From: G963666935 sp963666935
Lineage (GTDB): Bacteria > Bacillota > Clostridia > Christensenellales > CAG-138
Direction: 5' to 3'
Assembly: GCA_963666935.1 (NCBI GenBank)
Contig: OY762936.1
Location: 496,001 to 560,000 of the forward strand
DNA: 64,000 nucleotides
A model generated the notes under the pieces. The model saw only the letters and a program-made list of their open reading frames with translations, did not search any database and was not told the DNA's origin. The position numbers and the translations under genes are program-made. Of the stretch, positions 49,627 through 58,922 are shown in pieces (positions within the stretch are counted from its first letter, which is position 1; every line of letters starts with the position of its first letter).

Positions 49627-52600
49627 GAATCTGAAGAAAGTGCTGATTATCGGCTCCGGGTCCATTGTGATCGGACAGGCCGCCGAATTCGACTACGCGG
49701 GTACCCAGGCTTGCCGGGCCCTCCGGGAAGAGGGACTTTCCGTGGTGTTGGTAAATTCCAACCCTGCCACCATTATGACCGACACCGCCATGGCAGATGC
49801 GGTTTATATCGAGCCCTTAACCCTTACCGTAATCAAGCGGATCATCGAAAAAGAGAAGCCGGACAGCCTACTCTCCACACTGGGCGGGCAAACGGGCTTA
49901 ACCCTCTCTATGCAGCTTGCCAAGGAAGGGTTTTTGGAGAAGCACAACGTACAACTTTTGGGCGCCCGGGTGGAAACCATCGACAACGCGGAAGACCGGC
50001 TGCGCTTCAAGCAGACCATGCAGCGTATCAACCAGCCCTGCATCCCTTCGGAGGTAGTCACCGACGTTCCCTCTGCGTTAACGTTCGCGCAGCAGATTGG
50101 ATACCCCGTCATCGTGCGCCCCGCGTTCACGTTGGGCGGCAGCGGCGGCGGCATCGCGGATGACGCCGAAGCGCTTACGGAGATCTGCGCCAATGGGTTG
50201 GCCCTGTCCCCCATTCATCAGGTGCTCATCGAGCGCTCCGTGGCGGGCTGGAAGGAGATTGAGTTCGAGGTCATGCGGGATGCGGCGGGCAACACCATCA
50301 CCGTCTGCTCTATGGAAAATCTGGATCCCGTGGGCGTGCATACCGGAGACAGCATTGTCATCGCCCCCGCCGTCACGCTGGCGGACAAGGAATACCAGAT
50401 GCTGCGCTCCGCCTCTCTGGATATCATAAAAGAGCTGGAAATAGAAGGCGGCTGCAATGTCCAGTTCGCCCTCCATCCGGACAGCTTTGAATACGCGGTG
50501 ATTGAGGTCAACCCCCGTGTTAGCCGCTCTTCCGCTCTGGCCTCTAAGGCCACGGGCTATCCCATCGCCAAGATTGCGGCCAAGCTGGCCATCGGATATA
50601 CCCTGCCGGAGCTGAAAAACGCGGTGACCGGCGTTTCTAGCGCGTGTTTTGAGCCGGCGCTGGACTATGTGGTGGTGAAGCTGCCCAAGTTCCCCTTCGA
50701 CAAATTTGTCTACGCCAAGCGTACGCTGGGCACACAGATGAAAGCCACCGGCGAAGTTATGGCCATCGGCACCTCCTTTGAAATGGCTCTGATGAAGGCG
50801 GTGCGGGGCGCCGCCATCAGCCATACCAGCTTGATGGATCGGGAGATGCGGGCTATGGATGACGCCACGCTTATCAAAAAGCTTCACGACTGCGACGACC
50901 GACGGATTTTTGCCGTATATGAGGCGCTCACGCGGGGAGTCGGGATGGACGAGGTCTTTGAGATCACTCGCATTGACCGCTGGTTCTTAGGTAAGATCAA
51001 GCATCTTGCCGATTTGGAAAAGTGCCTGAAAAACGGCCTTGATGACGCGCTGTATCTGGAAGCCAAGCGGGCGGGATATCCGGACGCCGTCATTGAGCAG
51101 CTCTCCGGCAAGGAGCATGAGCCGCGCTTCCCCGTGTATAAGATGGTGGATACCTGCGCTGCAGAATTTGACGCCAAAACCCCGTATTTTTATGCGACCT
51201 ACGATGATGAAAATGAAGCTGCGCAGTTCATTGCGCGGAACAAGACCGATAAAAAGACGGTCATCGTGTTTGGATCCGGGCCTATCCGTATCGGTCAGGG
51301 CATCGAGTTCGACTACGCCAGCGTGCACTGCGTCTGGGCGCTTAAAAAGCTGGGCTATGACGTGGTGATTGTAAACAACAACCCGGAAACGGTATCCACC
51401 GACTTCGATACCGCAGACAGGCTGTATTTTGAGCCGCCCACGCCCGAGGATGTGCGGGGCATCGTTGAAACCGAAAAGCCCTATGGCGCTGTGGTGGCCT
51501 TCGGCGGCCAAACGGCCATCAACCTGACCAAATCCCTGGTAAAGATGGGCGTGAACATTCTGGGCACCAGCCAGGACGGCATCGACCTAGCGGAAGACAG
51601 AGAGCGCTTTGAAGCACTTTTGGAAAAGTTGGAAATCAAGAGGCCCCAGGGCCGTACCGTCATGACCATGGAAGAGGCCCTCGTAGCAGCCAACGAAATC
51701 GGTTACCCGGTGCTGCTTCGTCCCAGTTATGTACTGGGCGGGCAGAATATGATCATCGCCTTCCACGACGACGACGTCAAGGAGTACATGGCCATTATTC
51801 TCACAGAGAATATTGAGAATCCGGTGCTCATCGATCAGTATCTCTCCGGCACAGAGCTGGAGATCGACGCCATCTGCGATGGCGAGGACGTGCTGATTCC
51901 CGGCGTCATGGAGCATATTGAGCGCGCCGGCGTCCACTCGGGCGACTCCATTGCGGTCTATCCCACCTACAATGTGGATGACGAGATGCTGGAGCGCATC
52001 ACGGATTGTTCGCGACGGCTGGCCCTTTCCGTTATGACCAGAGGCCTTGTGAATATCCAGTATCTGATCTATGGCGGTGAACTGTACGTTATCGAGGTGA
52101 ACCCCCGCTCTTCCCGGACCATACCGTATATCAGCAAGGTTACCGGCGTGCCCATGGTGGAACTGGCCACACGGGCCATGCTGGGCGAAAAGCTCAAGGA
52201 TATGGGCTACGGCACGGGGCGATATAAGATTTCTCCCTATGTGGCGGTGAAAGCGCCGGTGTTCTCCTTTGAAAAGCTGGCCGGCGTGGATACCCAGTTG
52301 GGGCCGGAAATGAAGTCCACCGGCGAGGTGCTTGGCATCGCGGGCACCTTTGCGGAGGCGCTATACAAGGCGCTTCTGGCAGCGGGCTACCGGGTCAAAC
52401 GCAGGGGCGGCGTATTGATGACCGTCCGCAAGACCGACCATCCGGAAATCGCAGATACCGCACAGCGGTTCCATGAGCTGGGCTTTACCATCTATGCCAC
52501 GCCGGGTACCGCCCGGGCAATCGCCAATACCGGCGTTCCGGTCATTCCTGTGGAGAAGATCCACCAGAACGAGAAGGACAACGCCATGACCATCCTCTCC

Positions 52601-53647
52601 ACCGGCAAGATCGACTATGTGGTTTCCACTTCCGCCAAGGGAAGGGTCCCTACCCGGGACAGCGTTCGCATTCGCCGCAAGGCCGTGGAGCAAAGCATCC
52701 CCTGCCTTACCAGCATTGATACGGCCAACGCCCTTGCGCTTTCCATCAAGAGCCGCTATTCCGAGGTAAGCACAGAGCTGGTGGATATCTGCCATATGAA
52801 AACAGAAAAAACCCGCCACTCCTTCGCCAAGATGCAAGGGACGGGCAACGACTATATCTACTTTGATTGCATGACGCAGCTTTTGGACAGCCCGGAAGCC
52901 ATTTCCGTGCGCTTTTCTGACCGGCATTACGGAATTGGTGGGGACGGCATCGTGGAGATACTGCCTTCCAAAGTGGCGGATGCCCGGATGCGCATGTACA
53001 ACAGCGACGGCACGGAGGGGCTGATGGCGGGCAACGCTATACGCTGTGTGGCCAAGTTCCTCTACGACCACGGCTTTGTGGATAAGATGGAAATGACCAT
53101 TGAAACCGCCAGCGGTGTCAAGCGAGTATGGCTGCACAAGCGCAACGGCGAAGTGCAAAACGTTACAGTGGATATGGGCAAAGCGTTGCTCACGCCTTCC
53201 AAAATCCCGGTTCTGTTGGATGGGGAGAAGGTGGTGAACCGGCTCATCGATGTGGCCGGAGGCGTGCACGTGACCTGCGTGAATATGGGCAATCCCCACG
53301 CAGTGGTGTTCACGGATAATGTGGACATTATGGACGTGGCGGAAGTGGGCGCCAAAATTGAACACTCGGCCCTATTCCCCGAGCGGGTGAATGTGGAGTT
53401 TGTGCGGGTGCTGGGGGAAAGCACCCTCAGGCTGCGTACCTGGGAACGCGGCAACGGTGAAACCCAGGCTTGCGGCACGGGTGCTTGCGCTGCGGTGGTG
53501 GCTGCGGTGGAAAACGGTCTCTGCCGAATGAATAAAGATATTACAGTCAAACTTTTGGGCGGTGATCTGGTGATTCGGGTCACGGAGGATACCGTCTACC
53601 TCACCGGCGACGCTGCCACCATTTACGAAGGCACGGTTGTGGTTTAA
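49613..53647 (+). CDS. carB-dapF: Fusion: carbamoyl-phosphate synthase large subunit + diaminopimelate epimerase
   Basis: One open frame of 1344 residues. Residues 1-1061 are a complete CarB: two ATP-grasp halves (EFDYAGTQACRALREEG near 25-41; GQGIEFDYASVHCVWAL in the second half) and the allosteric MGS-like domain ending near EVSTELVDIC. Residues 1062-1344 are a DapF: GTGNDYIYFD, RHYGIGGDG, NMGNPHAVVF and the second catalytic cysteine in ETQACGTGA (C1287). At the first catalytic site, where most DapF have MCGNG, this has MAGNA (Ala1139). An internal ATG at 52796 has no good ribosome site. GGAGGG lies 8 nt before the ATG. The two halves serve different pathways (carbamoyl phosphate; meso-diaminopimelate and lysine). 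Confidence 0.92.
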   Translation: MPLNKNLKKVLIIGSGSIVIGQAAEFDYAGTQACRALREEGLSVVLVNSNPATIMTDTAMADAVYIEPLTLTVIKRIIEKEKPDSLLSTLGGQTGLTLSMQLAKEGFLEKHNVQLLGARVETIDNAEDRLRFKQTMQRINQPCIPSEVVTDVPSALTFAQQIGYPVIVRPAFTLGGSGGGIADDAEALTEICANGLALSPIHQVLIERSVAGWKEIEFEVMRDAAGNTITVCSMENLDPVGVHTGDSIVIAPAVTLADKEYQMLRSASLDIIKELEIEGGCNVQFALHPDSFEYAVIEVNPRVSRSSALASKATGYPIAKIAAKLAIGYTLPELKNAVTGVSSACFEPALDYVVVKLPKFPFDKFVYAKRTLGTQMKATGEVMAIGTSFEMALMKAVRGAAISHTSLMDREMRAMDDATLIKKLHDCDDRRIFAVYEALTRGVGMDEVFEITRIDRWFLGKIKHLADLEKCLKNGLDDALYLEAKRAGYPDAVIEQLSGKEHEPRFPVYKMVDTCAAEFDAKTPYFYATYDDENEAAQFIARNKTDKKTVIVFGSGPIRIGQGIEFDYASVHCVWALKKLGYDVVIVNNNPETVSTDFDTADRLYFEPPTPEDVRGIVETEKPYGAVVAFGGQTAINLTKSLVKMGVNILGTSQDGIDLAEDRERFEALLEKLEIKRPQGRTVMTMEEALVAANEIGYPVLLRPSYVLGGQNMIIAFHDDDVKEYMAIILTENIENPVLIDQYLSGTELEIDAICDGEDVLIPGVMEHIERAGVHSGDSIAVYPTYNVDDEMLERITDCSRRLALSVMTRGLVNIQYLIYGGELYVIEVNPRSSRTIPYISKVTGVPMVELATRAMLGEKLKDMGYGTGRYKISPYVAVKAPVFSFEKLAGVDTQLGPEMKSTGEVLGIAGTFAEALYKALLAAGYRVKRRGGVLMTVRKTDHPEIADTAQRFHELGFTIYATPGTARAIANTGVPVIPVEKIHQNEKDNAMTILSTGKIDYVVSTSAKGRVPTRDSVRIRRKAVEQSIPCLTSIDTANALALSIKSRYSEVSTELVDICHMKTEKTRHSFAKMQGTGNDYIYFDCMTQLLDSPEAISVRFSDRHYGIGGDGIVEILPSKVADARMRMYNSDGTEGLMAGNAIRCVAKFLYDHGFVDKMEMTIETASGVKRVWLHKRNGEVQNVTVDMGKALLTPSKIPVLLDGEKVVNRLIDVAGGVHVTCVNMGNPHAVVFTDNVDIMDVAEVGAKIEHSALFPERVNVEFVRVLGESTLRLRTWERGNGETQACGTGACAAVVAAVENGLCRMNKDITVKLLGGDLVIRVTEDTVYLTGDAATIYEGTVVV

Positions 53648-53657
53648 AAGGCCGAAC

Positions 53658-54707
53658 ATGCATAAGGCGGCTGAAAAAACCGCATACGAAATCCTTCCCG
53701 ATCGCCTTTTGCCTTGGTATAAAGTGAACGCTCGGAACCTTCCCTGGCGCCGGACGAAAGATCCTTACCGGGTTTGGGTTAGCGAAGTGATGCTCCAGCA
53801 AACCCGGGTGGAGGCGGTGCTCAGATATTATGATCGCTTTATGGAAGAACTGCCGGATATCAAGGCTTTGAGCGAAGCGCCTGAAGATCGGCTGCTCAAG
53901 CTCTGGGAAGGGCTTGGGTATTACAGCCGGGCGAGAAATATGCAGCGGGCGGCCCAAATCATAGTGCAATTGGGCGGCGCGTTTCCCGGGGACTATGATG
54001 AAATCCGCAGCCTGCCCGGCGTGGGAGATTATACCGCAGATGCAATCGCCTCCATCTGCTTCAATATACCTACGCCAGCCGTGGATGGCAATGTGCTGCG
54101 CGTAGTGGCGCGGCTCACGGCGTTGAAGGAAAGCGTGGACGACCCAAAGGTGCGGAGAGAGATTCGGCGGGGTCTACAGGAGGTCTGCCCGGCGGACGCG
54201 GGGATGTTTACGCAATCCCTCATGGAGCTGGGCGCCACGGTCTGTATCCCAAACGGGGAGCCATTGTGCAAAAAGTGCCCGCTCATGGGACGATGCGCCG
54301 CCAATAAGGCGCAGGAGCAGGGGAGATACCCTGTTCGTGCGAAGCGCAAAGCGCGCAGGGTTGAAGAAAAAACGGTTTTTTTGCTGGCGCTCTCGGATGG
54401 GCGGGTGGCCCTAGGCAAGCGTCCCGCGAAAGGCCTGCTGGCGGGGCTGTATGAACTGCCCCACGTGGAAGGACGGCTCTCGCCCCAACGGGCGCTGGAG
54501 CTTGTGGAAAGCTGGGGCGTGGAACCTCTGGAGCTTGTGGGCAGCATGGAACGCGTGCATATCTTCACCCACATTGAATGGCATATGATATGCTACTGCA
54601 TCCGTTGCGGCCGGGAAGGCGCTGTGTCATTCGGGCACGCGGGCAATTATCCGTTGCCCAGCGCGTTCTCCTCGTTCCTGGAGAAATGGCGCGGTTTGTT
54701 CAACTGA
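53658..54707 (+). CDS. mutY: Adenine DNA glycosylase MutY
   Basis: Removes adenine opposite 8-oxoguanine. The 349-residue product has catalytic Glu43 in SEVMLQQTRV, the helix-hairpin-helix LPGVGDYTA (119-127), catalytic Asp143 in VDGNVLRV, the [4Fe-4S] cysteines C196, C204, C207 and C213, and a C-terminal NUDIX-like 8-oxoG-recognition domain. The first cysteine spacing is x7, where Escherichia coli has x6. AAAAGG lies 6 nt before ATG 53658. It starts 10 bases after the carB-dapF stop. Confidence 0.93.
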   Translation: MHKAAEKTAYEILPDRLLPWYKVNARNLPWRRTKDPYRVWVSEVMLQQTRVEAVLRYYDRFMEELPDIKALSEAPEDRLLKLWEGLGYYSRARNMQRAAQIIVQLGGAFPGDYDEIRSLPGVGDYTADAIASICFNIPTPAVDGNVLRVVARLTALKESVDDPKVRREIRRGLQEVCPADAGMFTQSLMELGATVCIPNGEPLCKKCPLMGRCAANKAQEQGRYPVRAKRKARRVEEKTVFLLALSDGRVALGKRPAKGLLAGLYELPHVEGRLSPQRALELVESWGVEPLELVGSMERVHIFTHIEWHMICYCIRCGREGAVSFGHAGNYPLPSAFSSFLEKWRGLFN

Positions 54708-54761
54708 ACTTTTTCGCTGCAATCTTTCATTTCTTTTATCATGGGTCCTTCCAATTGTCTA

Positions 54762-54790
54762 TTTTCATTTTTCCGGACGTTCTTTACAAT
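54762..54790 (+). promoter_or_regulatory. Possible promoter for asd
   Basis: TTTTCA (54762-54767), 17-bp spacer, TACAAT (54785-54790). The 80-base leader holds no lysine riboswitch. Confidence 0.4.
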
Positions 54791-54873
54791 AATGATGTAA
54801 TGTGATGAGAAGTTTCAGATTCCTATTATTTTCATCTGATTTTGCAAGCAATCACGAAGGAGGATTTTTAGTT

Positions 54874-55887
54874 ATGAAGAAGTATAGTGTTGCCGTGGTG
54901 GGCGCTCTGGGAGCGGTCGGGCAGGAAATGCTTAAGATTCTGGCGCAGCGGGATTTCCCTGTCGGCCAGATTTTAGCGTTGGACATTCCGGAGAATGCGG
55001 GGAAGACCACCCTGTACAACGGCAAGTCCGTTACCGTGCAGGCAACGGAAATCGATATTTTCAAGGAAGTGGATATGGCGCTGTTTGCGGTTGGCGATTC
55101 TGTAAGCAAGGCGCTTGCTCCCGAAGTGACCAAGCAGGGTTGTATCGTGATAGATAATTCCAGCGCTTGGCGCATGGACCCTAACGTGCCCCTTGTGGTT
55201 CCCGAGGTCAATGCGGAGGATCTAAAAAAGCATAAGGGCATTATCGCCAATCCCAACTGTTCCACCATTATCGCCATGGTGCCGCTTAAGCCCCTGCACG
55301 ATTATGCGGGACTCAAGCGCGTCATCGCTTCCACCTATCAGGCTGTGAGCGGCGCAGGCGCCGCGGGCCTCACGGAGCTGGAGCAGCAGACCCGGGACGT
55401 GCTGGACGGCAAGCCGGCAGATCCCAAGGTATTTTCGTATCAAATTGCCTTTAACCTCATTCCGCATATTGACTATTTTGAGGAAAACGGATACACTCAC
55501 GAAGAGATGAAAATGTTCCGGGAAGGCCGAAAAATCATGGGCCTGCCGAACCTGATGGTAAATTGCACTTGCGCGCGTGTTCCGGTATATCGGAGCCATA
55601 GCGAGGCTATCACCATCGAACTGGAGCGAGAGCTGACCCCCGAAAAAGCGCGCGAACTGCTGGCTAACGCTCCGGGCGTGAAGCTGTATGATGATCCTGC
55701 CAAGAAAGAATATCCCATGCCACTGGATACTTCCAACGGTGATCTGATCTGGGTAGGCCGCATCCGCAAGGATATTTCCACTGAAAAGTCGCTTACCTTC
55801 TGGTGCTGCGGCGACCAGCTTCGGAAAGGCGCGGCGCTCAATGCCGTGCAGATCGGCGAGGCCCTAATCAAGATGGGTCTTGTGTAA
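54874..55887 (+). CDS. asd: Aspartate-semialdehyde dehydrogenase
   Basis: Reduces aspartyl phosphate to aspartate semialdehyde, the branch point to lysine/DAP and to homoserine. The 337-residue product has the NADP loop VVGALGAVGQEML (8-20) and active-site Cys129 in NPNCST, the size and pattern of the Gram-positive type. ATG 54874 is chosen because AAGGAGG is 10 nt upstream and the Rossmann start follows at once. With the DapF half upstream and hom downstream it forms an aspartate-family set. Confidence 0.94.
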   Translation: MKKYSVAVVGALGAVGQEMLKILAQRDFPVGQILALDIPENAGKTTLYNGKSVTVQATEIDIFKEVDMALFAVGDSVSKALAPEVTKQGCIVIDNSSAWRMDPNVPLVVPEVNAEDLKKHKGIIANPNCSTIIAMVPLKPLHDYAGLKRVIASTYQAVSGAGAAGLTELEQQTRDVLDGKPADPKVFSYQIAFNLIPHIDYFEENGYTHEEMKMFREGRKIMGLPNLMVNCTCARVPVYRSHSEAITIELERELTPEKARELLANAPGVKLYDDPAKKEYPMPLDTSNGDLIWVGRIRKDISTEKSLTFWCCGDQLRKGAALNAVQIGEALIKMGLV

Positions 55888-55994
55888 TAGATACGGTAGC
55901 GCGGTCAAAAAACAGGCAGGCGGTTAAGGTGCTCTATGCACAGTTCATGGGAAGGAACATCGTTCTATCATAGAAATCGAAAGGACAGAACTGG

Positions 55995-57140
55995 ATGAAA
56001 ATTGCAATTTTAGGATTTGGGGTTGTTGGACGCGGGGTTTACGACATCATCAAGGATGGCCTTTCCGACCAGATACAGACCAAATACGTGCTGGACATCA
56101 GGCCCATCGAGGGGATTGACTGTGAAAAGGCGCAAAGCATCGACCAAATCATCAATGATCCCGAGGTGGATCTTGTGGTGGAGGCCATGGGCGGGCTACA
56201 TCCTGCCTATGAGTTTGTTTCTGCGGCGCTCAATGCCGGGAAGCATTGCGTCACACCCAACAAGCAGCTGGTGAGCTCCATGTTTTCCGAGCTGCATAAG
56301 GCGGCGGAAGCCAATGGCGTGAGTTTCCTTTATACGCCCAGCGCGGGCGGCGGGATTCCCTGGCTGTATAATTTGTGCCGCACCAAGCGGTGCGGGGCGA
56401 TCCATTCCTTTCGGGGCATCATAAACGGCACCACCAACTACATTCTGGATGCCATGGAAAAGAACGCCGCAGACTTCGGAATCACCTTGAAAAAAGCGCA
56501 GGAGCTGGGCTATGCAGAGGCGGATCCCTCGGCTGATATCGATGGCACCGACGTCCAGCGCAAGTGCGCGATTTCTGCGAACTTAGCTTTTGACATCTGC
56601 GTGGATCCCAAAGAGGTTCCTACGGCGGGCATCCGGTATATCACCGGCGGAGATATCAAGGCCTTTACGGAAAAGGGTCTTGTGTGCAAACTGCTGTGCA
56701 ACGGCGGCCGGTCGGAATCCGGTTCCGTCTATGCCTATGTGGAGCCTACGCTGCTGCCCCTTCGCTCGCTGGAAGCCAATGTGGCGGAGAATTTCAACAT
56801 GGTTTCCCTGTGGGCCGAGCATGTAGGCAGGCTCAGCTTCTACGGCCAGGGGGCAGGGCGGTACCCCACCGCGCATTCTCTGGTGGAAGATATTATGGAT
56901 GTATGCACAGGCACTGCCAGCACAAAGCAGGCGGCGGCTCCCTGCGCATTGGACAACAGCGTGGTCTCGCACAGCTATTATGTGCGGGGCAAGGATTTGA
57001 GTGCGTTCGGTGATGTAAAAGCTGCCGCAATGGGCGAGGGAATCCTCACCAAACCTCTTTCCGTGGCGGAAATGCACAAACGGGCCGCCAAGGCCAAAGA
57101 AGCCGGCATCGAACTGTTTTTCGCGGGAATCGCGGAATAA
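55995..57140 (+). CDS. hom: Homoserine dehydrogenase without ACT domain
   Basis: Reduces aspartate semialdehyde to homoserine for threonine and methionine. The 381-residue product begins IAILGFGVVGRGVYD (NAD(P) loop), has the VTPNKQLV lysine region near 92-100 and the substrate block INGTTNYILD with GYAEADPSADIDGTD. It ends without the C-terminal ACT domain that gives threonine feedback in many homologues, so feedback control may be absent or sit elsewhere. AAAGGA lies 9 nt before the ATG. Confidence 0.92.
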   Translation: MKIAILGFGVVGRGVYDIIKDGLSDQIQTKYVLDIRPIEGIDCEKAQSIDQIINDPEVDLVVEAMGGLHPAYEFVSAALNAGKHCVTPNKQLVSSMFSELHKAAEANGVSFLYTPSAGGGIPWLYNLCRTKRCGAIHSFRGIINGTTNYILDAMEKNAADFGITLKKAQELGYAEADPSADIDGTDVQRKCAISANLAFDICVDPKEVPTAGIRYITGGDIKAFTEKGLVCKLLCNGGRSESGSVYAYVEPTLLPLRSLEANVAENFNMVSLWAEHVGRLSFYGQGAGRYPTAHSLVEDIMDVCTGTASTKQAAAPCALDNSVVSHSYYVRGKDLSAFGDVKAAAMGEGILTKPLSVAEMHKRAAKAKEAGIELFFAGIAE

Positions 57141-57160
57141 TCGGGCTGCTATCAATACAA

Positions 57161-57195
57161 AAAAAGGGCCGCGGGCTATGCCTGCGGCCCTTTTT
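57161..57195. terminator. Bidirectional intrinsic terminator
   Basis: AAAAAGGGCCGC (57161-57172) pairs with GCGGCCCTTTTT (57184-57195), with an inner GGC/GCC extension and loop TAT. It serves hom and the convergent PQ-loop gene. Confidence 0.88.
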
Positions 57196-57205
57196 GTGTG
57201 GATGA

Positions 57206-57481
57206 TTAAGACTCCGCCAGCTTATCCAGTTTTCGGTTGCGGAAATAAAGCAGGATGTCCAGCGAAACCATCATAATGTTGATGATATAAAAGATAAAGA
57301 CGTAGGTAATCCTGCCGGTAATAATTTTGCCGGCAATGCCGCAAATATACCCAACCCATACAAACGCCTCAAACAGCAGGCTCTTTCCCTTGGTAGTGCG
57401 GGATGTATAGGACTTGTAGACGGACATGGGCCAGGAAAGGCCAAAGCAGATCACCATCGCGGCTTCAAATAGTTCGGTCAT
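57206..57481 (-). CDS. Small PQ-loop membrane protein
   Basis: The 91-residue product has three membrane helices (about 5-24, 35-55, 58-80) and one PQ-loop-like motif, LSWPMSVYKSYTSRTTKGKS, with a Trp-Pro pair. It resembles half-transporters of the SemiSWEET/PQ-loop group, which act as dimers, though a sugar specificity is not shown. GAGGAGG lies 9 nt before ATG 57481. Confidence 0.6.
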   Translation of the reverse strand: MTELFEAAMVICFGLSWPMSVYKSYTSRTTKGKSLLFEAFVWVGYICGIAGKIITGRITYVFIFYIINIMMVSLDILLYFRNRKLDKLAES

Positions 57482-57510
57482 AATTTTTAACCTCCTCATT
57501 GCATGGCAAC

Positions 57511-57519
57511 ACTATAACA
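57511..57519 (-). promoter_or_regulatory. Extended -10 promoter for the PQ-loop gene
   Basis: Minus-strand TGT-TATAGT (plus 57519-57511), 30 bases before the start codon; no good -35. Confidence 0.45.
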
Positions 57520-57601
57520 CAATTTTCGCGCTTGGGCGAGCGCTTCTCCTGCCCCATACTACCCTTCGCGCATCCACGGCAGACAGGTGCAGCGCTGTAA
57601 G

Positions 57602-58627
57602 CTAGTCAACCTGCTTGCCAGAAAGAATTTCCATATAATCCTCATAACTGCGCTTTAAAAGAGCGGGAATGTCCAGATGGTAGGGGCACTTTTTGATGCA
57701 TGCGCCGCAGTTTTTACAGTTTTCGATCAGCCGCATCTTCTTTTGCCAGTCCTCCGTAAGCCAATATTCTTTGGGAAGGCGACGGATGTTAAAATACATG
57801 CGTGCGCAGTTGCGAATCTCAATTCCTTCGGGGCAGGGCATGCAGTAGCCGCAGGAGCGGCAAAAGCTTCCCTGCAGCTCCGTTCTGTCCCGGGCAATGC
57901 TCTGCCGCATCGTCTCGTCCATACAGGGCGGGTTTTTTATATAGGAGAGAAACGCGTCAAGTTCCGCCTCCCGCTGGATGCCCCATATGGGCAGCACGCC
58001 TTCAAGCTCTGCAAAATAGGCGCAGGCCGCCCGGGCATCGGTGATCAGCCCGCCGGAAAGCGCCTTCATGGCAATAAAGCCCATCCCTGCGTCCCTGCAC
58101 TGCCGCACCAGCTCCAAATCCCTTTCTCCCGAAAGATGGCTGAAGGGATACTGTATCGTTTCATACAGGCCGGAATCAACAGCTTGAAGGAGCACCGCCA
58201 TGCTGTGGTTGGTGATGCCGATGTGCCGGATCATGCCTGCCTTTTTTGCCGAAAGCATTTCTTCATAAAGCCCGGTTCCATCCCCCGGTTTAGGGCAGAA
58301 TGACGGGTTGTGAAACTGGTAGAGATCGATGAAGTCCGTGCGCAGGGTCTTAAGCGAGGTTTCAAGGTCCCGGCGAAGCGCCTCCCCGGTTGCGGCTGCA
58401 GATTTTGTGGCGATCACGATATGTCCCCGCACGTCCCAAAGGGCCTCGCCCAGCTTTTCCTCGCTGTCTGTATAGTGACGGGCGGTATCGAAGAAGTCCA
58501 TTCCCCCTTCGCAAGCCCGGCGAAGCAGAGCTACGGCGGCGGCTTTTCCCACGCGCTGGATAGGCAGCGCGCCGAAGCCGTTGCGGTTGACCTCAATTCC
58601 CGTGTTTCCTAGAATTACAGTTTGCAT
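57602..58627 (-). CDS. Aldo/keto reductase with C-terminal ferredoxin-type domain
   Basis: The 341-residue product has an AKR barrel: DTARHYTDSEEKLGEAL with the catalytic Asp and Tyr near residue 46-51, K in IATKSA, and QFHNP. A C-terminal extension carries two cysteine clusters, CRSCGYCMPCPEGIEI and CKNCGACIKKCPYH, typical of two [4Fe-4S] centres. Such proteins are common in anaerobes; the substrate is unknown. ATG 58627 is chosen because the barrel starts there; AAGGAG is 12 nt upstream and directly abuts an in-frame ATG at 58639. Confidence 0.88.
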   Translation of the reverse strand: MQTVILGNTGIEVNRNGFGALPIQRVGKAAAVALLRRACEGGMDFFDTARHYTDSEEKLGEALWDVRGHIVIATKSAAATGEALRRDLETSLKTLRTDFIDLYQFHNPSFCPKPGDGTGLYEEMLSAKKAGMIRHIGITNHSMAVLLQAVDSGLYETIQYPFSHLSGERDLELVRQCRDAGMGFIAMKALSGGLITDARAACAYFAELEGVLPIWGIQREAELDAFLSYIKNPPCMDETMRQSIARDRTELQGSFCRSCGYCMPCPEGIEIRNCARMYFNIRRLPKEYWLTEDWQKKMRLIENCKNCGACIKKCPYHLDIPALLKRSYEDYMEILSGKQVD

Positions 58628-58686
58628 AGCAAGCCACATCTCCTTGTGCATCAAAATCAATCTGCGAACCGATGATTTACCTTTTG

Positions 58687-58715
58687 ATTATATCGAACCC
58701 AAACGCAGGATACAA
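58687..58715 (-). promoter_or_regulatory. Promoter for the aldo/keto reductase gene
   Basis: Minus-strand TTGTAT (plus 58715-58710), 17-bp spacer, perfect TATAAT (plus 58692-58687). Confidence 0.55.
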
Positions 58716-58795
58716 TCATTTGCACGGGATTTGCATATAGTGATTTCACATCACAGATCGCAGAAAGGATGTATCCACTCCAGAGCAATTTGCGC

Positions 58796-58832
58796 AAAAA
58801 AGAGGGCGCCGTGCTACACAGCGTCCTCTTTT
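58796..58832 (-). terminator. Terminator after ribU
   Basis: AAAAGAGG (58798-58805) pairs with CCTCTTTT (58825-58832), with an inner CGC/GCG, and six U in a row follow on the minus strand. It lies 90 bases past the ribU stop; nothing coding is seen between. Confidence 0.75.
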
Positions 58833-58922
58833 GCATGGGCATATTTTGTCTGCGGTTTATCTATGTTGAGTATCTTTCCCACCGCTTTGCAGAGCAGGAA
58901 GGTGACCAAAGCGTTTTATGGA

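Noticed and set aside
52361..53365. 334-codon minus-strand frame across the CarB-DapF junction
   Set aside because: Antisense shadow; the histidine- and valine-rich product has no family pattern.
52796..53647. Separate dapF gene starting at the internal ATG
   Set aside because: There is no stop codon between the carB and dapF parts and no Shine-Dalgarno site at useful distance. One fused frame is the simplest reading, though internal initiation cannot be excluded.
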